Shown here piece after piece: positions 17,767 through 25,894 of a stretch of 64,000 bases of DNA; positions within the stretch are counted from its first letter, which is position 1; each line of letters starts with the position of its first letter. The notes under the pieces are model-generated. The model made no database searches and was not told where the DNA came from. It saw only the letters and a list, made by a program, of their open reading frames with translations. The translations under genes were made by a program, and so were the position numbers. Source of the stretch: Desulfofarcimen acetoxidans DSM 771 (GTDB lineage: Bacteria; Bacillota; Desulfotomaculia; Desulfotomaculales; Desulfofarciminaceae); NCBI RefSeq assembly GCF_000024205.1, contig NC_013216.1:4402001-4466000 (forward strand). The letters run 5' to 3'.

Positions 17767-18704
17767 TAGCTAAAGATAGGATGTTAACCTACCTACCTCC
17801 CTACTATGGGGAATCCCGTATTATGAACACCATCATAGAAGCTCAGGGCATAGAAATTGATAAATTTAACTATGCTCTTAATGAGACATTAAATCAATTT
17901 TTTACATTAACTGCTACCTGGGGATTAACTTTTTATGAGGAGAAGTATGGCTTACCTGTTAATGAAAGCCTTAATTTGCAGACAAGAAGACAATTGGTTT
18001 TAGCTAAAAAGCGTAGTGGAAGAACCAGTCTATTAACAATGTTACAGGCGGTTGAGCCAACGATTACACTTATTCGGGGTGGGCTGAGATTACCTTTTAT
18101 AGTCTATTCGGAGGAAGATATTTATAATTTTGGTCCCTTGATTGTTCTTTTGGAACGTCACAGACCGGCGCACCTTGGCTATCTATTTCACCTCATCCCC
18201 GATATTGAAGAATCCGGATATTACGTTTATGCCAACCACAAGATTAGAGGCAAGGTTGACTTAGAACTTAAAGTTGGTACGGCTATGACTGGGCGCTGGC
18301 CCCGATGGAACACGCCCGGTCAACTGAAAGCGGGCCATGTGTTCACCCGGGCAGCTGCCCTTACTGGCCTTTACATTTTTCCCCATATCGGAGTGAGCGT
18401 TGGCAGTGTGGCCAGGGCGGCAGTTGTCCCCGTAGCTGGGCATCGTGTCGGCGTCTGCGTCTTCCCTCGGTCTGGCCCGAATACTACCGGTATAATACCG
18501 ACAGTCAGCAGCCCTGGTGCCCTGGCGCGGGCCGCAGCAAAGGCCGGATGCGCGGCTCACACCGGCGCCTGCCTGTTCCCGCTGGCTGGGGTGAGTGTGG
18601 GCGGTGTGGCATCGCAGCCGACAACACTGGCCGGTAGCATCACAACCGGCCATGGCCACATGTATCCCTGCGGCACTATCCACGCAGGAGAGGAGGCAGC
18701 ATAA
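17763..18704 (+). CDS. xkdU: XkdU-like baseplate protein fused to a fibre-like tail
   Basis: 313 aa. Residues 1 to about 165 resemble DUF2313/XkdU (tail protein I), including MLTYLPPYYGESRIMNTIIEAQGIEID. The rest is unlike XkdU: Ala/Gly/His/Pro-rich with repeating ..FP..GVSVG.VA.. elements (FPHIGVSVGSVA, FPLAGVSVGGVA) and a final PCGTIHAGEEAA. The last motif recurs at the end of the next protein as PCGTVHAGEEVK. The C-terminal part therefore looks like a repeat-built fibre or adhesin extension added to the wedge protein. Local base composition is clearly more G+C-rich. Confidence 0.72.
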   Translation: MIAKDRMLTYLPPYYGESRIMNTIIEAQGIEIDKFNYALNETLNQFFTLTATWGLTFYEEKYGLPVNESLNLQTRRQLVLAKKRSGRTSLLTMLQAVEPTITLIRGGLRLPFIVYSEEDIYNFGPLIVLLERHRPAHLGYLFHLIPDIEESGYYVYANHKIRGKVDLELKVGTAMTGRWPRWNTPGQLKAGHVFTRAAALTGLYIFPHIGVSVGSVARAAVVPVAGHRVGVCVFPRSGPNTTGIIPTVSSPGALARAAAKAGCAAHTGACLFPLAGVSVGGVASQPTTLAGSITTGHGHMYPCGTIHAGEEAA

Positions 18705-18958
18705 TGTTTATACATGCCCTTTATGCCGGTACAGTACCTTGGAACACCAGTACCGGCAGCTTGTTTTCGGCGACCATCAGGGCATCCCCTGTCTTGCTGG
18801 CCGGAGAAGCTGATCCACCCATGACGGGGACATTTCCTTTTGTTTCCATAGCTGGCAGCTTAGCGCGGAAAAACGTGGATTCCTCCGGCTCTGCTTCATC
18901 CGGTTATTGCCAAACAGTTCCGTGTGGCACTGTCCATGCGGGAGAGGAGGTAAAATAA
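18704..18958 (+). CDS. Small fibre-associated protein sharing a C-terminal motif with the upstream gene
   Basis: 84 aa. Start overlaps the previous stop (TAATG). No domain family recognised. The C-terminus PCGTVHAGEEVK copies the end of the preceding protein (PCGTIHAGEEAA), and FVSIAGSLARKN resembles the GVSVGSVARAA repeat there. It is probably a duplicated and diverged part of the same fibre repeat system. Confidence 0.6.
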   Translation: MFIHALYAGTVPWNTSTGSLFSATIRASPVLLAGEADPPMTGTFPFVSIAGSLARKNVDSSGSASSGYCQTVPCGTVHAGEEVK

Positions 18959-19257
18959 TGTTCACAAACTACACATTGCAAACGCTGGCTAATACCTTGG
19001 ACAAACTTGCCGTCAGCGCCGACTACACCATCGGCGGAGTGACAAGGCCGGCGAAGATCAGGCGCTCCATTGTATCCGGCACAACGGTGAGAAAGCATAT
19101 ATATCTCACCCAGAATGACCCCACCGGCACCGTGACAAGGGCAAGGTTGTTGGGCAGCGATGGCCAGGTGGTGGCCCAGAGAACGGATCCCCAGCTGCAC
19201 GAGGCCGGGAAAGGACTGCTACTGGAGTTTCGATTCACTATTACAGAGGAGGTGTAA
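18958..19257 (+). CDS. Phage tail/fibre accessory protein of unknown function
   Basis: 99 aa from ATG 18958, which overlaps the previous stop and follows GAGAGGAGG; the longer frame from 18907 is antisense to nothing useful and lacks a site. The sequence has strands such as HIYLTQNDPTGTVTRARLLGSDGQVV and ends with LLLEFRFTITEEV, suggesting a beta-sandwich. Tail-fibre region context only. Confidence 0.6.
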   Translation: MFTNYTLQTLANTLDKLAVSADYTIGGVTRPAKIRRSIVSGTTVRKHIYLTQNDPTGTVTRARLLGSDGQVVAQRTDPQLHEAGKGLLLEFRFTITEEV

Positions 19258-19260
19258 GTT

Positions 19261-19770
19261 TTGTCAATAGCAGACTTGAGAAATCAATCATATGAGCCCC
19301 TGGAATGGGAGGATCGGGTAGTGGATTCCCAAACCGGTGAGGTGCTTGTCGAAGGCACGCCGGTGAATGAGGTCAACCTAAATAACATGGAAGCCGGCAT
19401 CCTTCGTGCTCTCTATGATTTAGGTATTGCCAATGCCGAAAGTATGCAAGCTGTCCATGCTGTTGCCGGTGAACTGGATAGGTACAGAAATCAACGCCTG
19501 CTGCAGGGACAAGCTACCATAACCGGTACTGGTGAAAAGTATTTCACAAGTGAGTACCCATACGTGTTAGTGAGTATGCCAGTTAAATCATATGCACAGC
19601 TAAATTCGCCAAACTACGATGTTCAGCTGACTATTTTAAACGGTGACATGGGAGCTGCGGGATATTTAATCGCTTATGACAAGGCGCAAAATGGCTTTAA
19701 GGTAAAAATGACTGGCTCAGCTGGGTTCGTTACTTTTATGTGGACGTTAATTAATCCAACAATTATGTAG
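19261..19770 (+). CDS. Tail fibre-like protein
   Basis: 169 aa from TTG 19261 with GAGGAGGTG upstream. The first part (LRNQSYEPLEWEDRVVDSQ.., NEVNLNNMEAGILRALYDLGIANAESM) resembles N-terminal attachment regions of Bacillota phage fibre proteins, with a helix that could trimerise. The second part is beta-rich and ends LINPTIM. It lies between baseplate genes and the DGR target, where receptor-binding structures are encoded. Confidence 0.55.
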   Translation: MSIADLRNQSYEPLEWEDRVVDSQTGEVLVEGTPVNEVNLNNMEAGILRALYDLGIANAESMQAVHAVAGELDRYRNQRLLQGQATITGTGEKYFTSEYPYVLVSMPVKSYAQLNSPNYDVQLTILNGDMGAAGYLIAYDKAQNGFKVKMTGSAGFVTFMWTLINPTIM

Positions 19771-19782
19771 GAGGTTAAAAAT

Positions 19783-20160
19783 ATGATTGTATGTAATGTT
19801 AATTCTGGACCCAAGGCCGATTATTCTTTGTTAGGCACTGTTTTAACTTTAAGTGTGCCAGAGGTAGGTAGTGTATCGGTAGATTTGCAGGAACGTCAGG
19901 GAGAAAAAAAGCGCACAGTAGATTTTTGCCTGGACAAGGACTATCAGCGAGTAGCGGAAGGTGTCGGCAGTTGGTACGTGGCCACTGTGATGGTGCCAGC
20001 TTCAGAAAAAGAAATGCAAGACACGGATCAGGTCGATGAAGAGGGTAACCAGGTCCAGGAATTAGTAGTTCTACCATTAAACATGTCAAAAGTGGAACTG
20101 CATCTATGGGGCTTACCCGGCACCATTAGCGATAGGCTAGAACAGGAAGGTGGTATATAA
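19783..20160 (+). CDS. Phage protein of unknown function before the DGR target
   Basis: 125 aa, with GGAGG upstream and stop overlapping the next start (TAATG), so tightly coupled to the DGR target gene. Contains strands and an acidic loop (MQDTDQVDEEGNQVQELVVLPL). No known family. Coupling suggests an attachment or chaperone partner for the variable protein; this is inference. Confidence 0.6.
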   Translation: MIVCNVNSGPKADYSLLGTVLTLSVPEVGSVSVDLQERQGEKKRTVDFCLDKDYQRVAEGVGSWYVATVMVPASEKEMQDTDQVDEEGNQVQELVVLPLNMSKVELHLWGLPGTISDRLEQEGGI

Positions 20161-21152
20161 TGTCATTCGTATTTTCGATCAAGGACACATACAGGCAGGC
20201 TGTAGAGGCAATGACTGGCGGCAAAAATACGGTAATGTATGATGATAAAGGCAACCCCAGCATTATGGTTTGCATTCCAAAAGGTAAAATCAGTGACGTA
20301 ATCAGCGGTGGCCCGAATGTGGTGCACCCAGCATTCCTGGTAGATGGCGCAGAGAAGTCAGAAATATGGGTAAGTAAGTATCTCAACATAATCCATGACG
20401 GTCGGGCGTACAGCATCCCTGGACAAAAGGCAGCGCACAGCATGAGTTTTGATTCTGCCAGAGCAGCTTGCTTTGCGAAAGGTCCAGGTTGGCATCTATT
20501 TACCAATGCGGAATGGTCATACATCGCTCATTGGTGCATAGCAAATAATTATCAGCCTCGCGGCAACGATAATTATGGCGCATCTTATGAAGCCCCATGG
20601 GAGCACGGAGTGAAAGAAAGCGATGATAAAACGTTGGTAGGTACGGGCCCGGTGACGTGGAACCACGACTCTTCGCATGGAGGAATAGCGGATTTGAGGG
20701 GAAATTTAATCGAGTGGGTTGACGGCCTAAAGCTTATTGATGGCCGCATCTATGTTCATAACAACAATAATTTTAATACCGGAAATGCAGAAGGGAACAT
20801 AATTGGGTGGGTAGACGCAGGTAAATACATGGATATTATTGGTAATACAATAACATTAAATGACCAGTTAACCGCAGCTAGTGGAACAAAATACCATGCA
20901 TTTAAGAGTATGGCTGTGGCAAATGGGGTAACCGTACCCGATCTTTTGCGATATCTAGCAATTTATCCCCCTGTGGATGTTTCTAAAATAAAAGATGACC
21001 GAATTTATGTGGATGTAACCGGAGAGCGGTTGCCGTTTCGTGGTGGCGCTCGGTCGCTTGGGGCCGGTGCTGGCCTACTGTGCTTGGACCTGAACAGCAC
21101 CCGTACGACCGCGTACACGTTTCGTGGCTTCCGCTCCGCTTATGTTTTGTAA
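20160..21152 (+). CDS. DGR variable target protein (C-type-lectin / FGE-like fold)
   Basis: 330 aa. Residues about 60-330 show features of the formylglycine-generating-enzyme-like C-type lectin fold used by DGR targets: FTNAEWSYIAHWC, HGGIADLRGNLIEWVDG, and a terminal GERLPFRGGARS..FRGFRSAYVL. The last about 39 residues lie in the variable repeat. Positions that correspond to Asn codons in the template read F, A, L, D, S, T, Y and F here, and a template Tyr reads Cys, as expected after adenine mutagenesis. The protein sits at the end of the tail operon, so it is probably the receptor-binding tip. Conserved residues between variable sites are unchanged. Confidence 0.88.
   Translation: MSFVFSIKDTYRQAVEAMTGGKNTVMYDDKGNPSIMVCIPKGKISDVISGGPNVVHPAFLVDGAEKSEIWVSKYLNIIHDGRAYSIPGQKAAHSMSFDSARAACFAKGPGWHLFTNAEWSYIAHWCIANNYQPRGNDNYGASYEAPWEHGVKESDDKTLVGTGPVTWNHDSSHGGIADLRGNLIEWVDGLKLIDGRIYVHNNNNFNTGNAEGNIIGWVDAGKYMDIIGNTITLNDQLTAASGTKYHAFKSMAVANGVTVPDLLRYLAIYPPVDVSKIKDDRIYVDVTGERLPFRGGARSLGAGAGLLCLDLNSTRTTAYTFRGFRSAYVL
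21026..21141 (+). repeat. DGR variable repeat (VR)
   Basis: 116 bp at the 3' end of the target gene, co-linear without gaps with the template at 21585-21700. I count 16 mismatches, and every one is an adenine in the template (A to T, G or C). The final 20 bases, with no template adenine, are identical. This adenine-only pattern is diagnostic of DGR mutagenic retrohoming. Confidence 0.96.
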
Positions 21153-21178
21153 TCTGAATTCTGATTTCTGGATATCTG

Positions 21179-21202
21179 ACGTGTGCCCGATAGGGCACAC
21201 GT
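21179..21202 (+). promoter_or_regulatory. DGR hairpin/cruciform downstream of VR, GATA loop
   Basis: ACGTGTGCCC-GATA-GGGCACACGT: a perfect 10-bp stem with a 4-base loop, 37 bp after VR. Similar stem-loops with short conserved tetraloops just 3' of VR are known to stimulate target recognition in several phage DGRs. It could also act as a terminator, but no T-tract follows (GTAAACCC). Confidence 0.85.
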
Positions 21203-21220
21203 AAACCCAACGGAGGTACC

Positions 21221-21562
21221 ATGGAAGATTTAAAGATTTTGCAAAAGACTCACGATATGATTTTGTATGGTAATATTTGTTTAAAACAGTTCCCCAGATA
21301 TGAAAAGCATGTCATGGCCGCTAATATCAGGGAAAGTATGTATAGGATGCTAAGCTTAATCATTCAAGCTAATAAAAAATACTACAAGAAAACGACATTA
21401 CAGGATATAGACGTTGAGCTGGATATATTAAGAACTTTTATCCGGCTCGCAGTCGATAAGGAACTTAAATATCTATCAGTAAGTAAATATGAAAACTGGA
21501 GTAAGATGCTCAACGAGATTGGTCGCATGTTAGGCGGTTGGATAAAATCAGCAAAGAAATAA
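21221..21562 (+). CDS. avd: DGR accessory variability determinant (Avd)
   Basis: 113 aa, start ATG after ACGGAGGTACC. The size, high Lys/Arg content and four helical segments (LQKTHDMILYGNICLKQFPRYEK.., ANIRESMYRMLSLIIQAN.., DIDVELDILRTFIRLAVDKELKYLS.., WSKMLNEIGRMLGGWIKS) match Avd, a pentameric four-helix bundle that binds template RNA and the reverse transcriptase and is needed for retrohoming. It lies between VR hairpin and TR, as in the Bordetella phage DGR order. Confidence 0.92.
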   Translation: MEDLKILQKTHDMILYGNICLKQFPRYEKHVMAANIRESMYRMLSLIIQANKKYYKKTTLQDIDVELDILRTFIRLAVDKELKYLSVSKYENWSKMLNEIGRMLGGWIKSAKK

Positions 21563-21584
21563 TTTTTACGGGGATAGGCCGTTC

Positions 21585-21700
21585 GCGGTTGCCGAATCGT
21601 GGTGGCAATCGGTCGAATGGGGCCGATGCTGGCCTACTGTACTTGAACCTGAACAACACCCGAACGAACACGAACACGAATCGTGGCTTCCGCTCCGCTT
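21585..21700 (+). repeat. DGR template repeat (TR)
   Basis: 116-bp non-coding template. Read in the target's frame it is rich in AAT/AAC codons (about eight Asn), which places adenines at first and second codon positions for maximal amino-acid change. About 26 adenines by hand count, 16 of them altered in VR. TR-RNA presumably extends through the 21563-21879 region between avd and the RT gene; the remainder of that stretch contains no open gene on either strand that I would support. Confidence 0.96.
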
Positions 21701-21879
21701 CGCCCCCATAGTCAGAAGTTACTGCCTCAAGGGGTGGTATCCAGTACCGGGGGACAAAGGGGCCTATCTCCCTGCCGCGATCTATTTTGGACCGGCAAAA
21801 AACTATATTGCCGGGAAGACAGTTAGTAGCCATTGGGCGAAGAGTGTTACGCCCGGCCCCTCCTTAGGGGGTAGAAAAG

Positions 21880-22989
21880 GTGAAGCATTATAGTAATTTA
21901 TACTCCAGTATTTGTAGTTTTGAGGGCTTATACCAATCCTACTTAAAGGCAAGAAAAAGAAAGAGATATAGAAATGAAGTTTTAAAGTATACCGCTAATC
22001 TTGGAGAAAACTTAATTCAAGCCGAAGAAGAGTTAATATCTAAATCTTACAGAGTTAGTCCGTATCGGAAATCCTTTGTGTACGAACCTAAGAAACGACT
22101 TGTTATGGCGTTGCCTTTTGGGGATCGGATAGTGCAATGGTCTGTATATAGGACACTAAACCCGCTGCTAAATAAACGCTATATAAGCCACTCTTATGCT
22201 TGTCGTACGGGCTATGGTTCTCATAGGGCTGTTAAGCAACTTCAATATTGGCTGAGATACCTGGAAAGACGCCATGGGAGAATTTATGTCCTCAAAGCAG
22301 ACATGACAAAGTATTTTTACCGAGTGGATCATGACATTATAATGAATATTCTGGAGCGCATTATAGGGGATTATGATTTGATATGGCTTTTAGAAGAAAT
22401 TGTCCGGTGTGAACATACCTGGTTTGGTCTCCCATTGGATGCGGAGGGCTTTGAATGTGAACTGACAGGTGAGGTCGGTATACCGATTGGGAATTTAACC
22501 AGTCAGATGATTGCTAATCTATATTTGAATGAGCTGGATCAGTATGCCAAGCATAACCTGCAAATTAAATACTATATGCGCTACATGGACGACGTCTTAA
22601 TACTTCACAATGATAAAAAGTATCTTTGGCATATCAAGGAAGAGATTGAGGAGTTTCTAGATCGCAACCTAAGGCTTAAGTTAAATAATAAAACCTGCGT
22701 CAGAACCAATACCCAAGGAATTGACTGGATTGGGTACCGAGTTTGGCCTACTCACGTTAAGCTAAGAAAATCTACAGCCCAAAGAATGAAGGCACGTTTA
22801 AAGTACCTGCAGGGGCTTTATGCTGTAGGTGAAGCTGATTTTAAGGAAGTTAACGCCACTGTGCAAAGTTATTTGGGTATTCTGAAGCACTGTGATAGTT
22901 ATAATTTACGAGAAAAGTTATTTGGTGATCTGACTTGGGCGCGTGATAGCACGCAGCAGTCACAATTACAAGGAGAGATTTTGTTATGA
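21880..22989 (+). CDS. DGR reverse transcriptase
   Basis: 369 aa. RT domain with YMDD at residues 235-238, a catalytic Asp in YVLKADMTKYF (about 141), and IGNLTSQ at about 203-209. The last motif (IGxxxSQ instead of QGxxxSP) separates DGR RTs from retron and group II intron RTs. It makes error-prone cDNA from TR RNA, mis-incorporating opposite adenines, together with Avd. The preceding GGGGGTAGAAAAGGTGAAGC region supplies the ribosome site. No maturase or other fused domain. Confidence 0.96.
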   Translation: MKHYSNLYSSICSFEGLYQSYLKARKRKRYRNEVLKYTANLGENLIQAEEELISKSYRVSPYRKSFVYEPKKRLVMALPFGDRIVQWSVYRTLNPLLNKRYISHSYACRTGYGSHRAVKQLQYWLRYLERRHGRIYVLKADMTKYFYRVDHDIIMNILERIIGDYDLIWLLEEIVRCEHTWFGLPLDAEGFECELTGEVGIPIGNLTSQMIANLYLNELDQYAKHNLQIKYYMRYMDDVLILHNDKKYLWHIKEEIEEFLDRNLRLKLNNKTCVRTNTQGIDWIGYRVWPTHVKLRKSTAQRMKARLKYLQGLYAVGEADFKEVNATVQSYLGILKHCDSYNLREKLFGDLTWARDSTQQSQLQGEILL

Positions 22990-23144
22990 ATAATAAACTA
23001 AAAAACTTATTGGATTTGTTGGAGTTAATAAACCAGCAGGAAAGGATAATTATAAAGCAAAACGAAGTTATAGCAAAACTTATTAACGATACTATGGAAC
23101 AAGAGAATATGATTAATGAATTGATGCGAGATGCTGTGAGTTAG
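22986..23144 (+). CDS. 52-aa coiled-coil protein coupled to the DGR RT
   Basis: The ATG at 22986 overlaps the RT stop (ATGA), so it is translationally coupled. The sequence begins MNNKLKNLLDLLELINQQE and is a single amphipathic helix rich in Leu, Ile, Asn, Gln and Glu. No family recognised. It could be a fibre-associated or trimerisation peptide or an RT accessory. It is the last gene before the terminator. Confidence 0.65.
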   Translation: MNNKLKNLLDLLELINQQERIIIKQNEVIAKLINDTMEQENMINELMRDAVS

Positions 23145-23181
23145 TATTTGTAAAGTGATGGATTTGAGACGCTGCACCGGG

Positions 23182-23214
23182 AAAGACCGTTTAAAACATA
23201 TTTAAACGGTCTTT
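23182..23214. terminator. Bidirectional terminator between prophage and hsdS
   Basis: Perfect 14-bp inverted repeat AAAGACCGTTTAAA / TTTAAACGGTCTTT with a 5-base loop, followed on the + side by a T-run at 23221-23226. It lies between converging genes: the DGR module on + and hsdS on -. Confidence 0.8.
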
Positions 23215-23224
23215 AAACCATTTT

Positions 23225-24073
23225 TTAAAAAATTTTTCGCAGTCTATCCGCAAATTTTTCGCAGTCTATCCGCAACGCCACAACGTCAATACATAACTTA
23301 TTTGATTTATGAATGTCACCATAATGAAGATAACAGATACCTTCGTCCATATGTAATTCATTTCTTGACGCTGAAAGTCCCCCTTCAAATTTAAATACAT
23401 CTCCCAACCGCACTTCTTGCCACTCATCTGTGAAGCTGGAAAGGCGTTTTTTGCCTGTAAGCAGGTTCTGCATCAGCCACTTTTTCTGGTTCTTTTTCTC
23501 TAAGATAAGCTTTTCTTTTAATTCGATAGCCTTATCCCAAGTAGTGAAAATTTTAACTATTTTTTGTTGTTCTTCAATGTTTGAAGGTATGCAGACCAAA
23601 ATTTTATTAAATTCATCCTGTCCAAGTGTTTTATTTCTCCCTGCTCCACCAGGTGAGGCTAATTCAAGAAGATTTTTACCAAACGGAGTTAAAAAAAACT
23701 TGAGTAAATAATTTAGTTCTATATTTCCTTTTGACTTCCACATCGGAAATCTGTGCGAAGCAATCATTCCTTTTTCTCGGGCGGTAGTAATGGCAACGGC
23801 TTGCTCCCATGCAAAAACAATATTAATAATTAAGCAGTCCGCCTCAATCCAAAAAACGGATTTGTTCCCCAAATCGCTTCCTTTAATGGGTTCTTTATAA
23901 AATAGTCCTTTGCCATGAGAACGAATACCAATTTCTTGATACTCACAATTAGCAATAACCTTAACAGGCATTCTAACTCTTTCAAGCAAATTACCTAATT
24001 TTGCAATTACCCAATCGTTCGGGTATTTTTCACATCTTTCTCTTATTATGGAAAACCTACTATTCCTTTTCAC
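23225..24073 (-). CDS. hsdS: Type I restriction specificity subunit HsdS, 3'-truncated
   Basis: About 282 aa from GTG 24073 (AGGTGAGAG upstream); a TTG at 24088 is an alternative. HsdS proteins have two target-recognition domains (TRDs) and are usually about 400 aa. Here TRD1 and the central conserved helix (IEEQQKIVKIFTTWDKAIELKEKLI..) are complete and the second repeat begins normally (DEWQEVRLGDVFKFEGGLSASRNELH.. LHYGDIHK). It then runs into unrelated residues encoded by a 22-bp tandem repeat and stops. Most of TRD2 and the C-terminal helix are lost. One-and-a-bit TRDs can still work as dimers in rare cases, but this is more likely an element-edge truncation. Confidence 0.82.
   Translation of the reverse strand: MKRNSRFSIIRERCEKYPNDWVIAKLGNLLERVRMPVKVIANCEYQEIGIRSHGKGLFYKEPIKGSDLGNKSVFWIEADCLIINIVFAWEQAVAITTAREKGMIASHRFPMWKSKGNIELNYLLKFFLTPFGKNLLELASPGGAGRNKTLGQDEFNKILVCIPSNIEEQQKIVKIFTTWDKAIELKEKLILEKKNQKKWLMQNLLTGKKRLSSFTDEWQEVRLGDVFKFEGGLSASRNELHMDEGICYLHYGDIHKSNKLCIDVVALRIDCEKFADRLRKIF
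23230..23273. repeat. Perfect 22-bp tandem duplication at the hsdS truncation point
   Basis: Two adjacent identical 22-bp copies (23230-23251 and 23252-23273), each beginning AAATTTTTCGCAGTC. They encode the aberrant last residues of the truncated HsdS, at the boundary with prophage-side DNA. Could be an attachment-site remnant or a repair scar. Confidence 0.85.
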
Positions 24074-24203
24074 AACTCTCACCTGCAATCAATGTTTCCT
24101 GCCCCTCTTCTTAGACCAAACTTTGACAATAATTGTAAATTTTTTAAAACCAAACGGTGAGCCAAGCACCCCGGCTAAAATCATTCTTTATCGCTTGCTT
24201 CTT

Positions 24204-24314
24204 TTATTTTTTATTGCTTACTGGATGAATCGCCGGGTGGCAAGAATAAATAGGTGATTCCTCTTTTAAACATATACCCAACAAATCATCATGGAAAATT
24301 TTTAAATTGCTCAT
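24204..24314 (-). CDS. 36-aa ORF coupled to hsdM, possible gene remnant
   Basis: The start overlaps the hsdM stop (ATGA). The first residues MSNLKIFHDDLLG resemble the beginning of phage Bro-N/antirepressor or Fic-type accessory genes inserted in type I RM loci, but the frame stops after 36 codons. From there to the hsdS start (24074) I see no gene. Most likely the stub of a decayed accessory gene. Confidence 0.35.
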   Translation of the reverse strand: MSNLKIFHDDLLGICLKEESPIYSCHPAIHPVSNKK

Positions 24315-25894
24315 AGTCCCAACTCCTTAAGATATTCGGCCATCTGTGCTTCCACTTCGGCAAGCTCCTTTTGGATATTGGCTATATTGTTTTTTACCTC
24401 TTCTATATTCACCAGGTCTTCTTCCTCAAAAGTATCAACATACCGAGGGATATTAAGATTATATTCGTTGGCTTTTATCTCATCCAAGGTTGCCACATGA
24501 GCTAGTTTTATAATATCCGAACGAGTCTCATAAGCTTTTACAATATCCTCTATGTGTTTTGTTTCCAACCTGTTCTGATTTTTATCCTTCCTGTAGCGAA
24601 GATGGCCCTTTTCATCTTTGCCGGACGCGTCAATAAAAAGCACATCATTACGGTTGCGGTTTTTCTTAAAAACCAGGATACAGGCCGGAATACCGGTACC
24701 GTAAAACAGGTTGGCAGGAAGACCAATAACTGCGTCCAATAGATTTCTCTCAATTACAGCCTGCCTTATCCTTCCTTCGGACGCACCTCTAAACAAAACA
24801 CCATGGGGAGCAACGGCGGCAATCCTGCCACCGCTTTTAAGACTGGCTATCATATGCAGCAAAAATGCCCAATCACCTTTGCTGGCAGGGGGAACTCCCC
24901 AGTCAAAGCGGTGAAATTTATCAAGGGATGCTTCCATTTTAAATTGTTTGCCTTTGCCGGTCATTTCGCCACCGGTATTAAATCCCGCCGCCCATTTATC
25001 CTGAGAAAAAGGCATATTGGCTACGATAACATCAAACTGCATAAGATTTCCATCGGGATCCAAATGCATGGGGTTAGCCAGTGAGTCACCCCAGGCAATC
25101 CTGGCATCCATTATTTCATGAAGAAACATATTCATTTTGGCCATAGACCAGGAAGACCCGTTCATTTCCTGCCCATAGAGGGCCAGGGTCTTTATATTGC
25201 CATTTTCCTTTTCAATGGCTTTTTTTCCGGTTCTGATGAGCAGAGATCCGGAACCGCACGTCGGATCGTACATGGTATCGCTTATTTTGGGATTGACGAT
25301 GCGTGCTATCAGCTCGGATACCTCAGACGGGGTAAAAAAAGATCCGGCTTTTTTACCTGCCTGTCTGGCAAACTCTCCGATCATATATTCATATGCATCG
25401 CCTATGGTATCAGCCGCCACCTTGCCTTCCTCGGGCTCAATAGCGGAAGGACGCAAATCAAGAGGTTCAAAATCCTCAAGCAATTCCCTTAACCTGGTGT
25501 TTTTTTGATTATGATTGCCCAGCATGGCTTCGCTGTTAAAATCAATATTTCTAAATACCCCGGTAAACAGTGAGGGATTATCGTCTTCTATCCCACGTAA
25601 AGCAATATTGATGAGTTCCCCCAGGTTGTCGTTATACCTGTTTTGATAAAGCCAGGAAAACCTGTGTTTTTCCTTAATGGCAAAGGGAAGTCTGTTTATC
25701 GCTCTTTCTGCCCTCACCGGGTCATTATATTTTTGCTCTAGCTTTTCTACTTTTTCCAGATAAGAATCACTCAGATACTTTACAAAAAGCATAGGCAAAA
25801 TATAGTCTTTATAATTGGCCGCATCTATAGCTCCTCTGAAAGTATTAGCACCTCTCCAAATAGCTGCCTCGATGTCTTTCCTCGTAGTTGCCAT
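24311..25894 (-). CDS. hsdM: Type I restriction-modification DNA methyltransferase HsdM
   Basis: 527 aa, the normal HsdM length. N-terminal HsdM_N helices (RGAIDAANYKDYILPMLFVKYLSD) and an N6-adenine methylase domain with GSFFTPSEV, the SAM-binding DPTCGSGSLLI and the catalytic NPPF-type motif present as ANMPFS. The Met in place of Pro in this motif (N-M-P-F) is within the accepted range for type I enzymes. C-terminal coiled coil for HsdS contact. Start follows GGAGGAAGTATA. Intact, but no hsdR is in the window, so at best it acts as a modification enzyme here. Confidence 0.93.
   Translation of the reverse strand: MATTRKDIEAAIWRGANTFRGAIDAANYKDYILPMLFVKYLSDSYLEKVEKLEQKYNDPVRAERAINRLPFAIKEKHRFSWLYQNRYNDNLGELINIALRGIEDDNPSLFTGVFRNIDFNSEAMLGNHNQKNTRLRELLEDFEPLDLRPSAIEPEEGKVAADTIGDAYEYMIGEFARQAGKKAGSFFTPSEVSELIARIVNPKISDTMYDPTCGSGSLLIRTGKKAIEKENGNIKTLALYGQEMNGSSWSMAKMNMFLHEIMDARIAWGDSLANPMHLDPDGNLMQFDVIVANMPFSQDKWAAGFNTGGEMTGKGKQFKMEASLDKFHRFDWGVPPASKGDWAFLLHMIASLKSGGRIAAVAPHGVLFRGASEGRIRQAVIERNLLDAVIGLPANLFYGTGIPACILVFKKNRNRNDVLFIDASGKDEKGHLRYRKDKNQNRLETKHIEDIVKAYETRSDIIKLAHVATLDEIKANEYNLNIPRYVDTFEEEDLVNIEEVKNNIANIQKELAEVEAQMAEYLKELGL

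Noticed and set aside
21563-21879. A coding gene across the TR region
   Set aside because: The in-frame TR reading stops soon after TR and resembles the target only because TR and VR are homologous; it is a template, not a gene.
1-23144. Element as a pure tailocin
   Set aside because: Capsid, protease and head-connector genes are present, so it derives from a complete phage; whether it still makes virions cannot be judged from this window.
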